From the NCBI GenBank assembly GCA_003669555.1, contig QWOS01000093.1:1-51171 (forward strand): a stretch of 51,171 nucleotides of DNA, given 5' to 3'. This document shows positions 7,461 to 15,507 of the stretch, in pieces (positions within the stretch are counted from its first letter, which is position 1; the number at the start of each line of letters is the position of its first letter). Origin of the DNA: Planctomycetota bacterium. Lineage in GTDB: Bacteria > Planctomycetota > Planctomycetia > Gemmatales > Gemmataceae. A program made the translations under genes and the position numbers. Under the pieces are notes generated by a model, which was not told the origin of the DNA, did no database searches, and was given only the letters and a program-made list of their open reading frames with translations.

Positions 7461-8435
7461 TTAGCCGTCGATGCGTTGCCCTAGCTCACGCAGGGCACCT
7501 GTCACCAGGGGCAGGCGGCTCTTGGCGATTTTCTGCAACGAATGACGGACAGTTGCCGGATCACGCCCACCGAGGTGATGGCCCACGCGCTCCAGGGACA
7601 ATTCGGTGTGCCGTCGCAGGATGGTCATTGCCACCTGACGGGCCAGAACCAGGCTGGGCTGCCTGCCTTTGCCTTTCAGGGCGCCCTCCGTCACCCCGAA
7701 GTGACGAGCCACCAGACGGATCAGCTCGGACGGACGGGCTTTAGGCCGCTCGAGATCGGCAAAAAGCATGCGGCCTGCCGCTGGCTCGAGCATGGGGCCG
7801 GTAGGGGCCATCCGGGCGCGGACCAGGCGGGCCTGAGCCGCCAGTGCCCGCCAGGAGGCACCAGCTTGTCGCACCAGCCACTGCCGAGTGGATTCGGCGA
7901 GGCGCTTGCGGGCAATCGGGGCCAGTTTTTCCAGAGCCAACTGCCGGGAAGGCATACCCATCGGCTGGATTGCCACCACCAGCCCACCCACCAGGCGCAG
8001 TTGCAAAGGCTGCAAGCTCAGTGGCTCGACGCGCAGCGGTTCGCGGCTGGTGATCAGGGTGGCACGACGGTAGGAATGCCTGTGATCGAGGAGGCGGGCC
8101 AAAGCAGGAACACGCTTGGGATTGAGACGGTGGAGATCCTCCAGCACCAGGGCATCAGCGCGTCGCAAGGAGCCCAGCCTTGATTTGGGTGCTTGCTGCC
8201 CAGGCGGCACAAAGACACCGCGGAGACGCAGGGAAAGCTCCTGGGCTGTGACCCGCAATACCCGGGCGTCCGGTTTTTCCTTGAGCATGCGTTTCAGCCA
8301 GCGGACCGTCAGGCGGGTTTTGCCGGTGCCCGGTGGGCCCCACAAGAACATCTGGAGCGGATGCCGCTCGTCTTTGGCCAGCAGTTCCACTGCCAGATGC
8401 GCCTGACGGTTTTCCGGCAGGGTCAGCCAGGTCAT
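7461..8435 (-). CDS. Short DnaA-like AAA+ ATPase with DnaA domain IV
   Basis: This 324-residue protein has an AAA+ module and a C-terminal DNA-binding domain like DnaA. Walker A is GPPGTGKT (33-40), differing from the usual DnaA GxxGLGKT form. Walker B-like LVLEDLH is near residue 100 and a sensor-I-like LITSREP is at 127-133. The C-terminus (260-303) has the DnaA domain IV signature, with LARQVAM, ELSLERVGHHLGGRDPATV and HSLQKI. Domains I and II of DnaA (about 100 or more residues) are absent, and the AAA+ part starts almost at residue 1. Its ATG overlaps the stop of the cysteine desulfurase gene by 4 bases. It may be the cell's initiator or a DnaA/Hda-like paralogue; neither dnaN nor DnaA-box clusters are nearby. 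Confidence 0.82.
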   Translation of the reverse strand: MTWLTLPENRQAHLAVELLAKDERHPLQMFLWGPPGTGKTRLTVRWLKRMLKEKPDARVLRVTAQELSLRLRGVFVPPGQQAPKSRLGSLRRADALVLEDLHRLNPKRVPALARLLDHRHSYRRATLITSREPLRVEPLSLQPLQLRLVGGLVVAIQPMGMPSRQLALEKLAPIARKRLAESTRQWLVRQAGASWRALAAQARLVRARMAPTGPMLEPAAGRMLFADLERPKARPSELIRLVARHFGVTEGALKGKGRQPSLVLARQVAMTILRRHTELSLERVGHHLGGRDPATVRHSLQKIAKSRLPLVTGALRELGQRIDG

Positions 8436-9589
8436 GTTTGCTGCCCCCTGAGACGGCGTATGACCATCACCACCCGGCCGCCAGCTATCGCAACTTCTTG
8501 CAGACTTTGTTCATGCCCCAGACTGAAGCGCACGACTTCGCGCCTTTGGGCTTCGTCCGGCAGCAACAATTCGAGGCCGGGCAAGGGTCGTTGGCTGCCG
8601 CTGGCACAGGCGCTGCCAGTGGTGGCTGCCACCCCCTCAAGATCGAGTCCGAGTACCGTCAACCCGGCTTTCACACCAGAAAAACGCACCAGCAAGGTGT
8701 GCGCCAGGCCTTCACCTGCCGCCGGGCCAATGATTTCCGCCCCACCAACCTGCTGGACCACCTGCCAAAAACCATGGCGCAAAGCAAGACAGTGTACCTG
8801 CCGGTGGGCCATTTCATTGTGGGCGATATCGAGGGCACAGGCCATGCCAGCCGCCAGGGCCACAGCCGGGGTCCCCCCGCGACGCCCCAATTCCTGGCCG
8901 CCGCCCACCGTTTGGGGTGCCCAGGGCTTGCCCCGACGCACCAGCAAGAGGCCAATGCCACTGGGGCCATTGAATTTGTGGGCCGAGGCGGCCAGGGTGT
9001 CCACTCCCAATCGGTGAAAAAAAACTGGTATCTTCCCCACCGCCTGGGTGGCATCGGTATGAGCGCGAAACCTGCCGGGTGCCTGGTCAGCTAACTGGCC
9101 GGTAAGGGCCTCCAGAGGCTGGATGGCCCCGGTGCCATGATGGGCCAGATGCGCCACCAGCAGCAAAGGGCCAGCGGGGATATTTTCTGCCAGAAATGGC
9201 AAAAAAACCCCCCTGGAATCTACCGGCAAAGGCACAACCGGGCAGCCCCGGTTGGCCAGTACCCGGACAGGGGTGCTGACCGAGGGATGCTCGAGGGACG
9301 AAACCAGCAAGGTGGTGGGGATTGGCATGGCTGGAGCCAGGCCAAAAAGTGCGGCCTGATTGGCTTCGGTAGCACCCGAAGTGAAAACCACTTCATCGGG
9401 CCAGGCACCCAGATTGCTGGCAATGCGTTCCCTGGCTTCCTCCAGCCCCTGGCGGGCCTTGCGGCCCAACTGGTGGGGGCTGGCCGGGTTGGCGGATTGC
9501 AAAAACCACGGACGCATCGCCTCGAAAACCGCTCCCAGGCAGGGAGTGGTGGCGTTGTGGTCCAGATTGATCGGCTCGGCCAATGCCAT
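8432..9589 (-). CDS. Cysteine desulfurase (NifS/IscS class V aminotransferase)
   Basis: This PLP enzyme of about 385 residues takes sulfur from cysteine to make a protein persulfide for Fe-S clusters or tRNA thiolation. Visible motifs are INLDHNATTP at the start, FTSGATEANQ, the PLP-ring aspartate D179 in HTDATQAVGK, and the Schiff-base lysine K205 in SAHKFNGPSGIG. The persulfide cysteine is C328 in TTGSACASGS. The usual NNE(I/T)G motif that stacks near PLP reads HHGTG (150-154), an unusual change at a normally conserved Asn. A GAGAGG lies directly against the ATG, so the next in-frame TTG (6 bases on) may be the true start. It overlaps the DnaA-like gene by 4 bases and is divergent from metG. 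Confidence 0.88.
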   Translation of the reverse strand: MALAEPINLDHNATTPCLGAVFEAMRPWFLQSANPASPHQLGRKARQGLEEARERIASNLGAWPDEVVFTSGATEANQAALFGLAPAMPIPTTLLVSSLEHPSVSTPVRVLANRGCPVVPLPVDSRGVFLPFLAENIPAGPLLLVAHLAHHGTGAIQPLEALTGQLADQAPGRFRAHTDATQAVGKIPVFFHRLGVDTLAASAHKFNGPSGIGLLLVRRGKPWAPQTVGGGQELGRRGGTPAVALAAGMACALDIAHNEMAHRQVHCLALRHGFWQVVQQVGGAEIIGPAAGEGLAHTLLVRFSGVKAGLTVLGLDLEGVAATTGSACASGSQRPLPGLELLLPDEAQRREVVRFSLGHEQSLQEVAIAGGRVVMVIRRLRGQQT

Positions 9590-9752
9590 CCTCTCAGGTT
9601 AGCAAGCGGAGTGGGCAGACACACCCCCCACCCGCCTGATCTTGAAGCAATCAGACCGATTTGCCTGACCAACCAACCGAAAATGAGGCAAGCATGGCCT
9701 CCGGCCTGTACAAAAGAATGAAGATTTCCCGACCGCTTGGAGCTTGGCCCGC

Positions 9753-11330
9753 ATGGCGCAACGATTTTTCCTCACCTCAGCCATTGATTATCCCAACAGC
9801 AGACCGCACATCGGGACGGCGTTCGAGAAGATCGGCGCTGATGTCCAGGCACGGTATCGCCGGATGGAGGGCTACGAGGTCTTTTTCCTGATGGGGAACG
9901 ATGAGAACACCGTCAAGGTAGCCCGTCGGGCCCAGGAACTGGGCGAGGATGTGCTTGCGTACTGCAATCGCATGGCTGGTGAATTCCAGGAAGTGTGGAA
10001 AGCTCTCGACATCTCCTACGACGACTTCATCCAGACAAGCGAGGTGCGCCACCACGACTGCTGCCGCGCCTTCATCCAGAAGGTGTACGACGCGGGTCAC
10101 ATCTACAAGGCAGCCTATGAGGGTTTTTATTGCGAGGGTTGTGAGGCATTCAAGACGGAAAAGGAGCTGGAAGACGGCAAGTGCCCGGTACACAAAGTGC
10201 CAGCCATGCGCCGCCAGGAAGACTGCTATTATTTCGCCCTTTCACAATTCCGCGAGAAGTTGCTGGCCTATCACGAGGCACACCCCGAGTTCATCCAGCC
10301 CGAATCGCGCCGGAATGAGGTGATGCAACTGATTCGAGGCGAACTGCTCGATGTGAATATCACCCGCTCGGGGCAAGATTGGGGCATCCGGGTGCCTTGG
10401 GACGAACGGTTCACCATCTATGTCTGGTTTGATGCACTCCTCAACTACATCACTGCGGCGGGCTATGGCACAGATCCAGAGCGCTTCGCCCGCTGGTGGC
10501 CTGCGGACATGCATGTAATAGGCAAAGATATCACCCGTTTCCATTGCGCTTTGTGGCCGGCCATGTGCATGGCGGCTGGCATTGAACCGCCCCGCCGTGT
10601 TTTCGGTCATGGATTCGTCTATATCAAGAGCGGCCAGGAAACAGTCAAAATATCCAAGTCGCTAGGCACCTTGGTCGAGCCGATGGATATTTTAAGCAAA
10701 TTTAGCGCCGAAGCATTCCGTTACTATTTCTTGCGAGAATGTCCATTCCCTGGTGATGGTGAGTTCAGTTGGCGTCGTTTCGCCGAGGTCTACAACTCCG
10801 ATCTGGCCAACAATCTGGGTAATCTTTACAGCCGTGTGACCGGGCTGGTTGGTCGCAACTTTGGCTCGGTTCTTGAAGGAACAGCAGGCCTTAAGCCAAC
10901 GCTGCCAGTTGGAGAGCAGTCGGTTCAGGAAGTAGTGTCCCGCTACCGCCAGCAAGTCGAGTCCCTGCACTATAGCCAGGCGCTCACGACGCTTTGGCAA
11001 GGGGTGCTGGTTCCCGCCAACCAGCATGCGGAAAAGACGGCCCCATGGTCTTTGGTGAAGACCGATAAACCGGCCGCCGCACTGGTGCTGCACGATCTGG
11101 TGGAGGCGGTGCGGGTGGCGGCAGTGCTACTGAAGCCCTTTTTGCCCAAACTGGCCGCCACGCTGTATAGCAGTTTCAATTTTGCAAAGCCTTTTGCGGA
11201 GGTTTCCACCCAGGACGCGCTGGAATCACCCACGCCGCAGGATGATTTGCGGGTAACGGCTGAAACAGTGGCGGGAAAAGTGGTGCCACTATTCCCTAGG
11301 ATAGAATTGGACTCGGTACAAGGTGCCTGA
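9753..11330 (+). CDS. metG: Methionyl-tRNA synthetase
   Basis: This class I aminoacyl-tRNA synthetase charges tRNA-Met with methionine. The ATG at 9753 is preferred over an in-frame TTG at 9744, because GGAG (9739-9742) lies 10 bases before the ATG but only one before the TTG; this gives 525 residues. The HIGH-type motif appears as PHIGT (H19) and the KMSKS-type motif as KISKS near residue 300. The connective insert has a single zinc knuckle, CEGC followed by CPVH. The anticodon-binding helical region follows (DLANNLGNLYSRV). There is no C-terminal Trbp111-like tRNA-binding domain, so this is the short form. It is divergent from the cysteine desulfurase. Confidence 0.95.
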   Translation: MAQRFFLTSAIDYPNSRPHIGTAFEKIGADVQARYRRMEGYEVFFLMGNDENTVKVARRAQELGEDVLAYCNRMAGEFQEVWKALDISYDDFIQTSEVRHHDCCRAFIQKVYDAGHIYKAAYEGFYCEGCEAFKTEKELEDGKCPVHKVPAMRRQEDCYYFALSQFREKLLAYHEAHPEFIQPESRRNEVMQLIRGELLDVNITRSGQDWGIRVPWDERFTIYVWFDALLNYITAAGYGTDPERFARWWPADMHVIGKDITRFHCALWPAMCMAAGIEPPRRVFGHGFVYIKSGQETVKISKSLGTLVEPMDILSKFSAEAFRYYFLRECPFPGDGEFSWRRFAEVYNSDLANNLGNLYSRVTGLVGRNFGSVLEGTAGLKPTLPVGEQSVQEVVSRYRQQVESLHYSQALTTLWQGVLVPANQHAEKTAPWSLVKTDKPAAALVLHDLVEAVRVAAVLLKPFLPKLAATLYSSFNFAKPFAEVSTQDALESPTPQDDLRVTAETVAGKVVPLFPRIELDSVQGA

Positions 11331-11433
11331 CTTGAACTTCGGTTAGCCAAGATATCTTGGCATATACTGAAATTTTTGAATTTGGAATACGCTGAACCTC
11401 CAGGAACGGGGTGGCGTAGCAAGGGAGGTTGTG

Positions 11434-12075
11434 GTGCCAGAGTCGGCAGTGTCTGATACCGCTGTGGTGTCTGATGAAAAGCTGATTGCGGAAGCCCGCA
11501 CGGGCAACCAGGGTGCCTTCAACTCGCTGGTGGGCAGGTACGAAAAGGAGTTGTATGGGTATTTGCGTCGCTATGTTGGCGACGCAACATTGGCAGAGGA
11601 TGTTTTTCAAAATACCTTTTTGAAAGTCTACGAGAAGCTTGATCAGTACGAACAGGGACGGCCGTTTCGTCCTTGGTTGTACACGATAGCCACCCACCAG
11701 GCAGTGGACACCCTGCGGCGTCAGAACCGTCGCAAGGCAGTGAGCCTGGACCGGCATGGCAGTTCTGGTTTGGAGAGTGACCAATCGAGTCTGGCAGATC
11801 TCCTGGTAGCCCGCGACGAGTCGCCACAGGATGCGATGAGTCGGGAAGAACAAAAGCAGGCTCTCCGCCAGGCGGTGGAAGAGCTGCCCGAACTGTACCG
11901 ACAAGTGATGCTCCTGGCTTACTACCAGGAGATGAAGTACAAGGACATTGCGGAGGTGTTGGGAGTGCCATTGGGCACGGTGAAGTCCAGGTTGCACGCG
12001 GCGGTCAATCGCCTGATGGGCAAGCTGAAGGATGCCACCGAGGGGACTGCGTCCCCTTCCGCCCCAACGGACTGA
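11434..12075 (+). CDS. ECF-type RNA polymerase sigma factor
   Basis: This sigma-70 family protein of about 213 residues has only regions 2 and 4. Region 2 is FNSLVGRYEKELYGYLRRYVG through EDVFQNTFLKVYEKL and FRPWLYTIATHQAVDTLRRQ. Region 4 is LPELYRQVMLLAYYQEMKYKDIAEVLGVPLGTVKSRLHAA, with a complete helix-turn-helix. Two adjacent GTG codons (11431, 11434) are possible starts; the second is favoured because GGGAGG (11423-11428) is 5 bases before it. It lies 29 bases before a membrane protein gene that probably encodes its regulator. Its targets are unknown. Confidence 0.92.
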   Translation: MPESAVSDTAVVSDEKLIAEARTGNQGAFNSLVGRYEKELYGYLRRYVGDATLAEDVFQNTFLKVYEKLDQYEQGRPFRPWLYTIATHQAVDTLRRQNRRKAVSLDRHGSSGLESDQSSLADLLVARDESPQDAMSREEQKQALRQAVEELPELYRQVMLLAYYQEMKYKDIAEVLGVPLGTVKSRLHAAVNRLMGKLKDATEGTASPSAPTD

Positions 12076-12104
12076 CTCCCCCTCTCGCCAGGAAAATCGT
12101 TACC

Positions 12105-13133
12105 ATGCAGCCCCCAGAAAACCCCCCGCTGTCAGGCGACAGCCCATTCTTTGACCTTGTTGGTCATGCGATGGGTTGTCTTGAGCCCAGCCAGACCGGC
12201 GAGATGGACGCCTTGCTCCGTGCTGACTCCCGGCTTTCGCGGCAGTCAAAAACCCTGATGGAAGCACTCTCGCTGCTACGGGAAGACCCCTTGGCCCCCC
12301 CCGCCAACCTGGCGCAGCGCACCATCGCCCGGGTGGAACGGGCCCGCGAGGCAGATTCAGCCACCATCATCCGCCTTCCAAAGGCTCCCCAGCCATCTCG
12401 GCCCTCATGGAGCTGGTCTTCGTGGCGACTGGGCGACCTGCTGGCGGCCGGTGGGGTCATGATGGTGGCGGGCCTGATCGGTTTCCCCGCCATCCATCAG
12501 GCCTGGGTGCGGCAGCGCGAGCTGTCATGCCAGGACACTTTACGGACATTTGGCACTGCCTTGAACCACTATGCTGACGCGAACCAGGGCCGATATCCCC
12601 ATGTGGCTTCATCAGGGCCCAATAGCGTGGCCAGCACCTATTTGGTGTCGCTGAGGGAAAATGGCTTTTTGCCTGAGGGTGGTCACTCTTTCTGCGCGGA
12701 TCCCATCCCTCAGGCACCCCCCGATCGTGCTCAAATGGACCGGTTTTACCAACAGGACCCCACTCTTTTCCACCGTGCCGCCCGTGCCATGGGTGGGTCT
12801 TACGCCTACCCGCTTGGCTGGTACGAGAATGGCAAGCTGACGGGGCCCCACCGGAATCAGGACGATGATCATCCTCTCCTAGCCGACAAGGGGCCACGCA
12901 CGACCGCTTCCCAAACCCGTGCCGCCAACGGTCAGATGAACCATGCGAGTGCCAATAGCCCTAATCATGGCGGCCGTGGCCAGAATGTCCTCTACAAGAC
13001 TGGCAATGTGCGCTTCCTGGCAACCCGCCATCAACCTGACGGTTGCGACATCTACCTGAACAACTCGGGGGAGATGCGGGCTGGCATTTCACCTGGCGAC
13101 CTGGTTTTAGCCCCCGGTGACGCGCACCCCTGA
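12105..13133 (+). CDS. Membrane protein with anti-sigma-like N-terminus and DUF1559-like exported region
   Basis: This 342-residue protein has a cytoplasmic N-terminal part (about 1-108) and one membrane segment (about 109-131, DLLAAGGVMMVAGLIGFPAI). The long C-terminal region should face outside the cytoplasm. Right after the membrane segment, RQRELSCQDTLRTFGTALNHYADANQGRYP resembles the N-terminal part of planctomycete DUF1559 pseudopilin-like proteins. Near residues 280-300, NHGGRGQNVLYKTGNVRF resembles their H-x9-DG region, with TG in place of DG. The N-terminal half resembles an anti-sigma domain only by position and length; no zinc motif is clear. It follows the ECF sigma gene by 29 bases and ends before a strong terminator, so the two form one unit. 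Confidence 0.75.
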   Translation: MQPPENPPLSGDSPFFDLVGHAMGCLEPSQTGEMDALLRADSRLSRQSKTLMEALSLLREDPLAPPANLAQRTIARVERAREADSATIIRLPKAPQPSRPSWSWSSWRLGDLLAAGGVMMVAGLIGFPAIHQAWVRQRELSCQDTLRTFGTALNHYADANQGRYPHVASSGPNSVASTYLVSLRENGFLPEGGHSFCADPIPQAPPDRAQMDRFYQQDPTLFHRAARAMGGSYAYPLGWYENGKLTGPHRNQDDDHPLLADKGPRTTASQTRAANGQMNHASANSPNHGGRGQNVLYKTGNVRFLATRHQPDGCDIYLNNSGEMRAGISPGDLVLAPGDAHP

Positions 13134-13164
13134 CAGGATGGCAAGCCCATCTGCTATCCTGACT

Positions 13165-13199
13165 CAACCCCTTCCAACCGGACGGGGTTGCTTTTTTTT
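13165..13199 (+). terminator. Intrinsic terminator of the sigma factor operon
   Basis: CAACCCC (13165-13171) pairs with GGGGTTG (13184-13190) and is followed by C and eight T residues (13192-13199). It is a textbook Rho-independent terminator, 31 bases after the stop of the membrane partner gene. Confidence 0.92.
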
Positions 13200-13225
13200 G
13201 CAGTTCCTGTTTCGGGAGAACGAAG

Positions 13226-13822
13226 ATGGTGATGCCGTTGCTGCTCGAGGGACTTGGCGAGATTCAATCCCGCTGGAAGTGGATTTTCTTCTGGGGCACG
13301 ATGCTTATCTGCCTGGGCCTGCTAGCAGTTGCATTCCCGTTCATTGTCTCACTTTCCACCGCCGTTTTCATCGGCTGGATGATCCTTCTGGGAGGCGTTC
13401 TGGAGCTGGGCACCGCCTTCCATTCCCGCGGCTGGCAAGGGGTCCTGTTCTACCTGATGGTTGGTGCCCTCGATATTTTCTTCGGCTTGCTGGTTATCTC
13501 GCGCCCTGCCGACGCCCTTGGCATACTCACGCTGCTGATTGCCGCCATGCTGTTTGTTTCGGGTGTGTTCCGTTCCGGCCTGGCCTTGTTCACAATGACG
13601 CCATTATGGGGTGCCAGCCTGCTGAGCGGCATCGTTTCCATTTTCTGCGGCGTGATGATCGCGGCTGAATGGCCGGAATCTGCCATTTGGGTCGTCGGGA
13701 CTTTTGTGGGGGTGAGCCTGCTGATGCGCGGGGTGGCCACCGCCTCGCTCGGATGGGGTCTGCGCGGCCTGGGCCTGAAATGGGAAAGCCGGAAGAAACT
13801 CAAGACCGGGACTGCGAGCTGA
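13226..13822 (+). CDS. HdeD-type (DUF308) integral membrane protein
   Basis: This 198-residue protein has about six hydrophobic segments in the paired-helix pattern of the DUF308/HdeD family: IFFWGTMLICLGLLAVAF, TAVFIGWMILLGGVLEL, FYLMVGALDIFFGLLVI, ILTLLIAAMLFVSGVF, ASLLSGIVSIFCGVMIA and WVVGTFVGVSLLMRG. The ATG at 13226 has GGGAGA about 7 bases upstream. HdeD is linked to acid resistance in E. coli; in other bacteria the role is unknown and should not be assumed. It lies after the sigma operon's terminator and is convergent with the sulfatase gene. Confidence 0.88.
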   Translation: MVMPLLLEGLGEIQSRWKWIFFWGTMLICLGLLAVAFPFIVSLSTAVFIGWMILLGGVLELGTAFHSRGWQGVLFYLMVGALDIFFGLLVISRPADALGILTLLIAAMLFVSGVFRSGLALFTMTPLWGASLLSGIVSIFCGVMIAAEWPESAIWVVGTFVGVSLLMRGVATASLGWGLRGLGLKWESRKKLKTGTAS

Positions 13823-13856
13823 ACGGCCCACCCAAACAATGAGCCTGTCGGAGGCA

Positions 13857-13881
13857 CAGTGTCTGGCTATGGACGACACTG
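13857..13881 (+). terminator. Possible terminator after the HdeD-type gene
   Basis: CAGTGTC (13857-13863) and GACACTG (13875-13881) form a perfect 7-bp stem with an 11-base loop, followed on the plus strand by CTGCCTGTTTATTTT. It lies in the 67-base gap between convergent genes. The T-rich stretch is displaced, so the call is tentative. Confidence 0.4.
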
Positions 13882-13889
13882 CTGCCTGT

Positions 13890-15341
13890 TTATTTTCCCG
13901 CTGCGGCCCAACGCTTCATGGTGGCAATGTTGGCCTTCAGGCCACCTGTATCCTGACCCTGCAAATCCTTGAGATACACTTTCATCTCCGCATCGTAACC
14001 GGCTGGCGCCTCGGGCTGGCGGCCTTGATCCCCCGTTTGCTCCATCCATTGATCCAGGCTACGGCGCAGGCGGGCCAGCACCCCGGCATGTGCGGGGTCA
14101 CCTGCCAAATCTTGGATCTGCCATGGGTCTTTTTTCCACTGGTACAGCTCCTCGGGGGGCCGGCCCGATGAAAAAAGCAGCCTGGTGGCAAGGGCCGGCA
14201 ACTGCTTAGAGGCATGCAGTTCGCGCAGCCTTTTCAGTGTTGGCTTGTCATCCTTGTACCGGCATGGCTGCAGCATCGGCCTGTCAGGATGAAAATTGCG
14301 CAGGTAAAGCCACTCATCCGTCCGCATGCTCCGGATGCGGTCAACCGTCTCGTCACACCGGTCGCGGGCGGCAAACACCGCATCGCGAACCTTGTAGTCC
14401 GCCGCCAGGATGTCACGCCCCTGCATACCTTGTGGTTTGGGAAGGCCCGCCGCCGCCAAAGACACCGGAGCCAAATCGATGAGTTCCACCAGATCCGGGC
14501 GCACCAGACCGGGCCGAATCCCGGGCCCGCGGATGATCAGCGGCACATGCGTCCCTTCGTCATAGAGGAATTGCTTGCCGCGGGCGTGACTGATCCCGTG
14601 GTCGGAGCAGAAAATCACCAGGGTGTTGTCGAGCAGTTGTTCCTTTTTCAACCGGGCGATCACCCTCCCCACCGCCTCGTCAGTTTCACACACGCTGTCG
14701 AGATAAAGGGCCCAATCCTTTAGTAGCACCTTGTCGCGCGGGTAATAGGGTGGCAGCAAGACTGTTTCAGGGTTGGTGGCCCGTTGCCCCAGCCGCTTTT
14801 CCAGGCCGATCCAGCCGTTACCATCGCGTAATTTGCCGCCAGGCAGTTGTACCTGCATGAAAAACGGCTGGCCGGGTTTGCGGTCGGCCCAGTCGGCCCC
14901 ATGGTACATGGCCTGATCCCAGGTGAAGTTGTAATCGGTTTTTCCACGCGACTGGTTGCCAGCCATGCCGTTGCCAATACAGGTGTGGTAACCAGCTTGG
15001 CGGAACAGTTCGGGAATGGGCCGCACCCCGGCGGGGAGCACGATGGGCAGGGCCCTGCCACTGCGATGGTTTTGGGCACCGATGCTGGTCTGGTACATAC
15101 CGGTGATCAGGGCGCTGCGGCAGGGCGAGCAGACCGGAGCGGTGGTGTAGGCATGGCTGAAGCGGGTCCCCTCAGCGGCCAGCCTGTCAAGATTGGGAGT
15201 CTGGATAGCCTTTTCGCCATGGCAACCCAGATTGGGTGACATGTCATCCACAACAAACCAGAGGATATTGGGCCTTTCCTCCGCCGGAGCCAGTGTGGCC
15301 AGGCAAGCAAGGAGCAGCCCCGAAAGCAGGTGGAAGCGCAT
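13890..15341 (-). CDS. Secreted type-I (formylglycine) sulfatase
   Basis: The frame is open to 15467. The ATG at 15341 is chosen because it begins a clear signal peptide (MRFHLLSGLLLACLATLAPA) and has GGGAGA 7 bases upstream; this gives 483 residues. Metal-binding aspartates are in WFVVDDM (D32, D33). The formylglycine site is C71 in CSPCRSALITG, matching C-x-P-x-R. Later blocks are VIFCSDHG (metal-binding Asp-His) and EGTHVPLIIRGPGI. The enzyme should hydrolyse sulfate esters outside the cytoplasm; its substrate is not predictable, though planctomycetes use many sulfatases on algal polysaccharides. It needs a formylglycine-generating enzyme, and the SUMF1-like protein at 33991 lacks a key cysteine. 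It is divergent from the ceramidase fusion gene. Confidence 0.92.
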   Translation of the reverse strand: MRFHLLSGLLLACLATLAPAEERPNILWFVVDDMSPNLGCHGEKAIQTPNLDRLAAEGTRFSHAYTTAPVCSPCRSALITGMYQTSIGAQNHRSGRALPIVLPAGVRPIPELFRQAGYHTCIGNGMAGNQSRGKTDYNFTWDQAMYHGADWADRKPGQPFFMQVQLPGGKLRDGNGWIGLEKRLGQRATNPETVLLPPYYPRDKVLLKDWALYLDSVCETDEAVGRVIARLKKEQLLDNTLVIFCSDHGISHARGKQFLYDEGTHVPLIIRGPGIRPGLVRPDLVELIDLAPVSLAAAGLPKPQGMQGRDILAADYKVRDAVFAARDRCDETVDRIRSMRTDEWLYLRNFHPDRPMLQPCRYKDDKPTLKRLRELHASKQLPALATRLLFSSGRPPEELYQWKKDPWQIQDLAGDPAHAGVLARLRRSLDQWMEQTGDQGRQPEAPAGYDAEMKVYLKDLQGQDTGGLKANIATMKRWAAAGK

Positions 15342-15507
15342 CACAGGTCTCCCGAAGGTCTGCCAGATCCTACCATGCCAGCCGCTTTGGTCCCATCTGG
15401 TGGCTGGCATCCGTTTCTGGCTGGCTGCCTTTTCTTGCCTGGCACCACCCGCACGCTTAGACTTCATGCTTCCTGCCCAGTATCACTTTCCTCCTGTGGT
15501 GATTCCC

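Noticed and set aside
7461-8435. Replication origin next to the DnaA-like gene
   Set aside because: No cluster of TTATCCACA-type boxes, AT-rich unwinding region, dnaN or other origin-linked genes was seen around it.
15193-15507. An extended N-terminus of the ceramidase fusion, overlapping the sulfatase start
   Set aside because: The extension has no similarity to the family, runs antisense through the sulfatase gene, and would bury the signal peptide; starts at 15508 or 15466 are more sensible.
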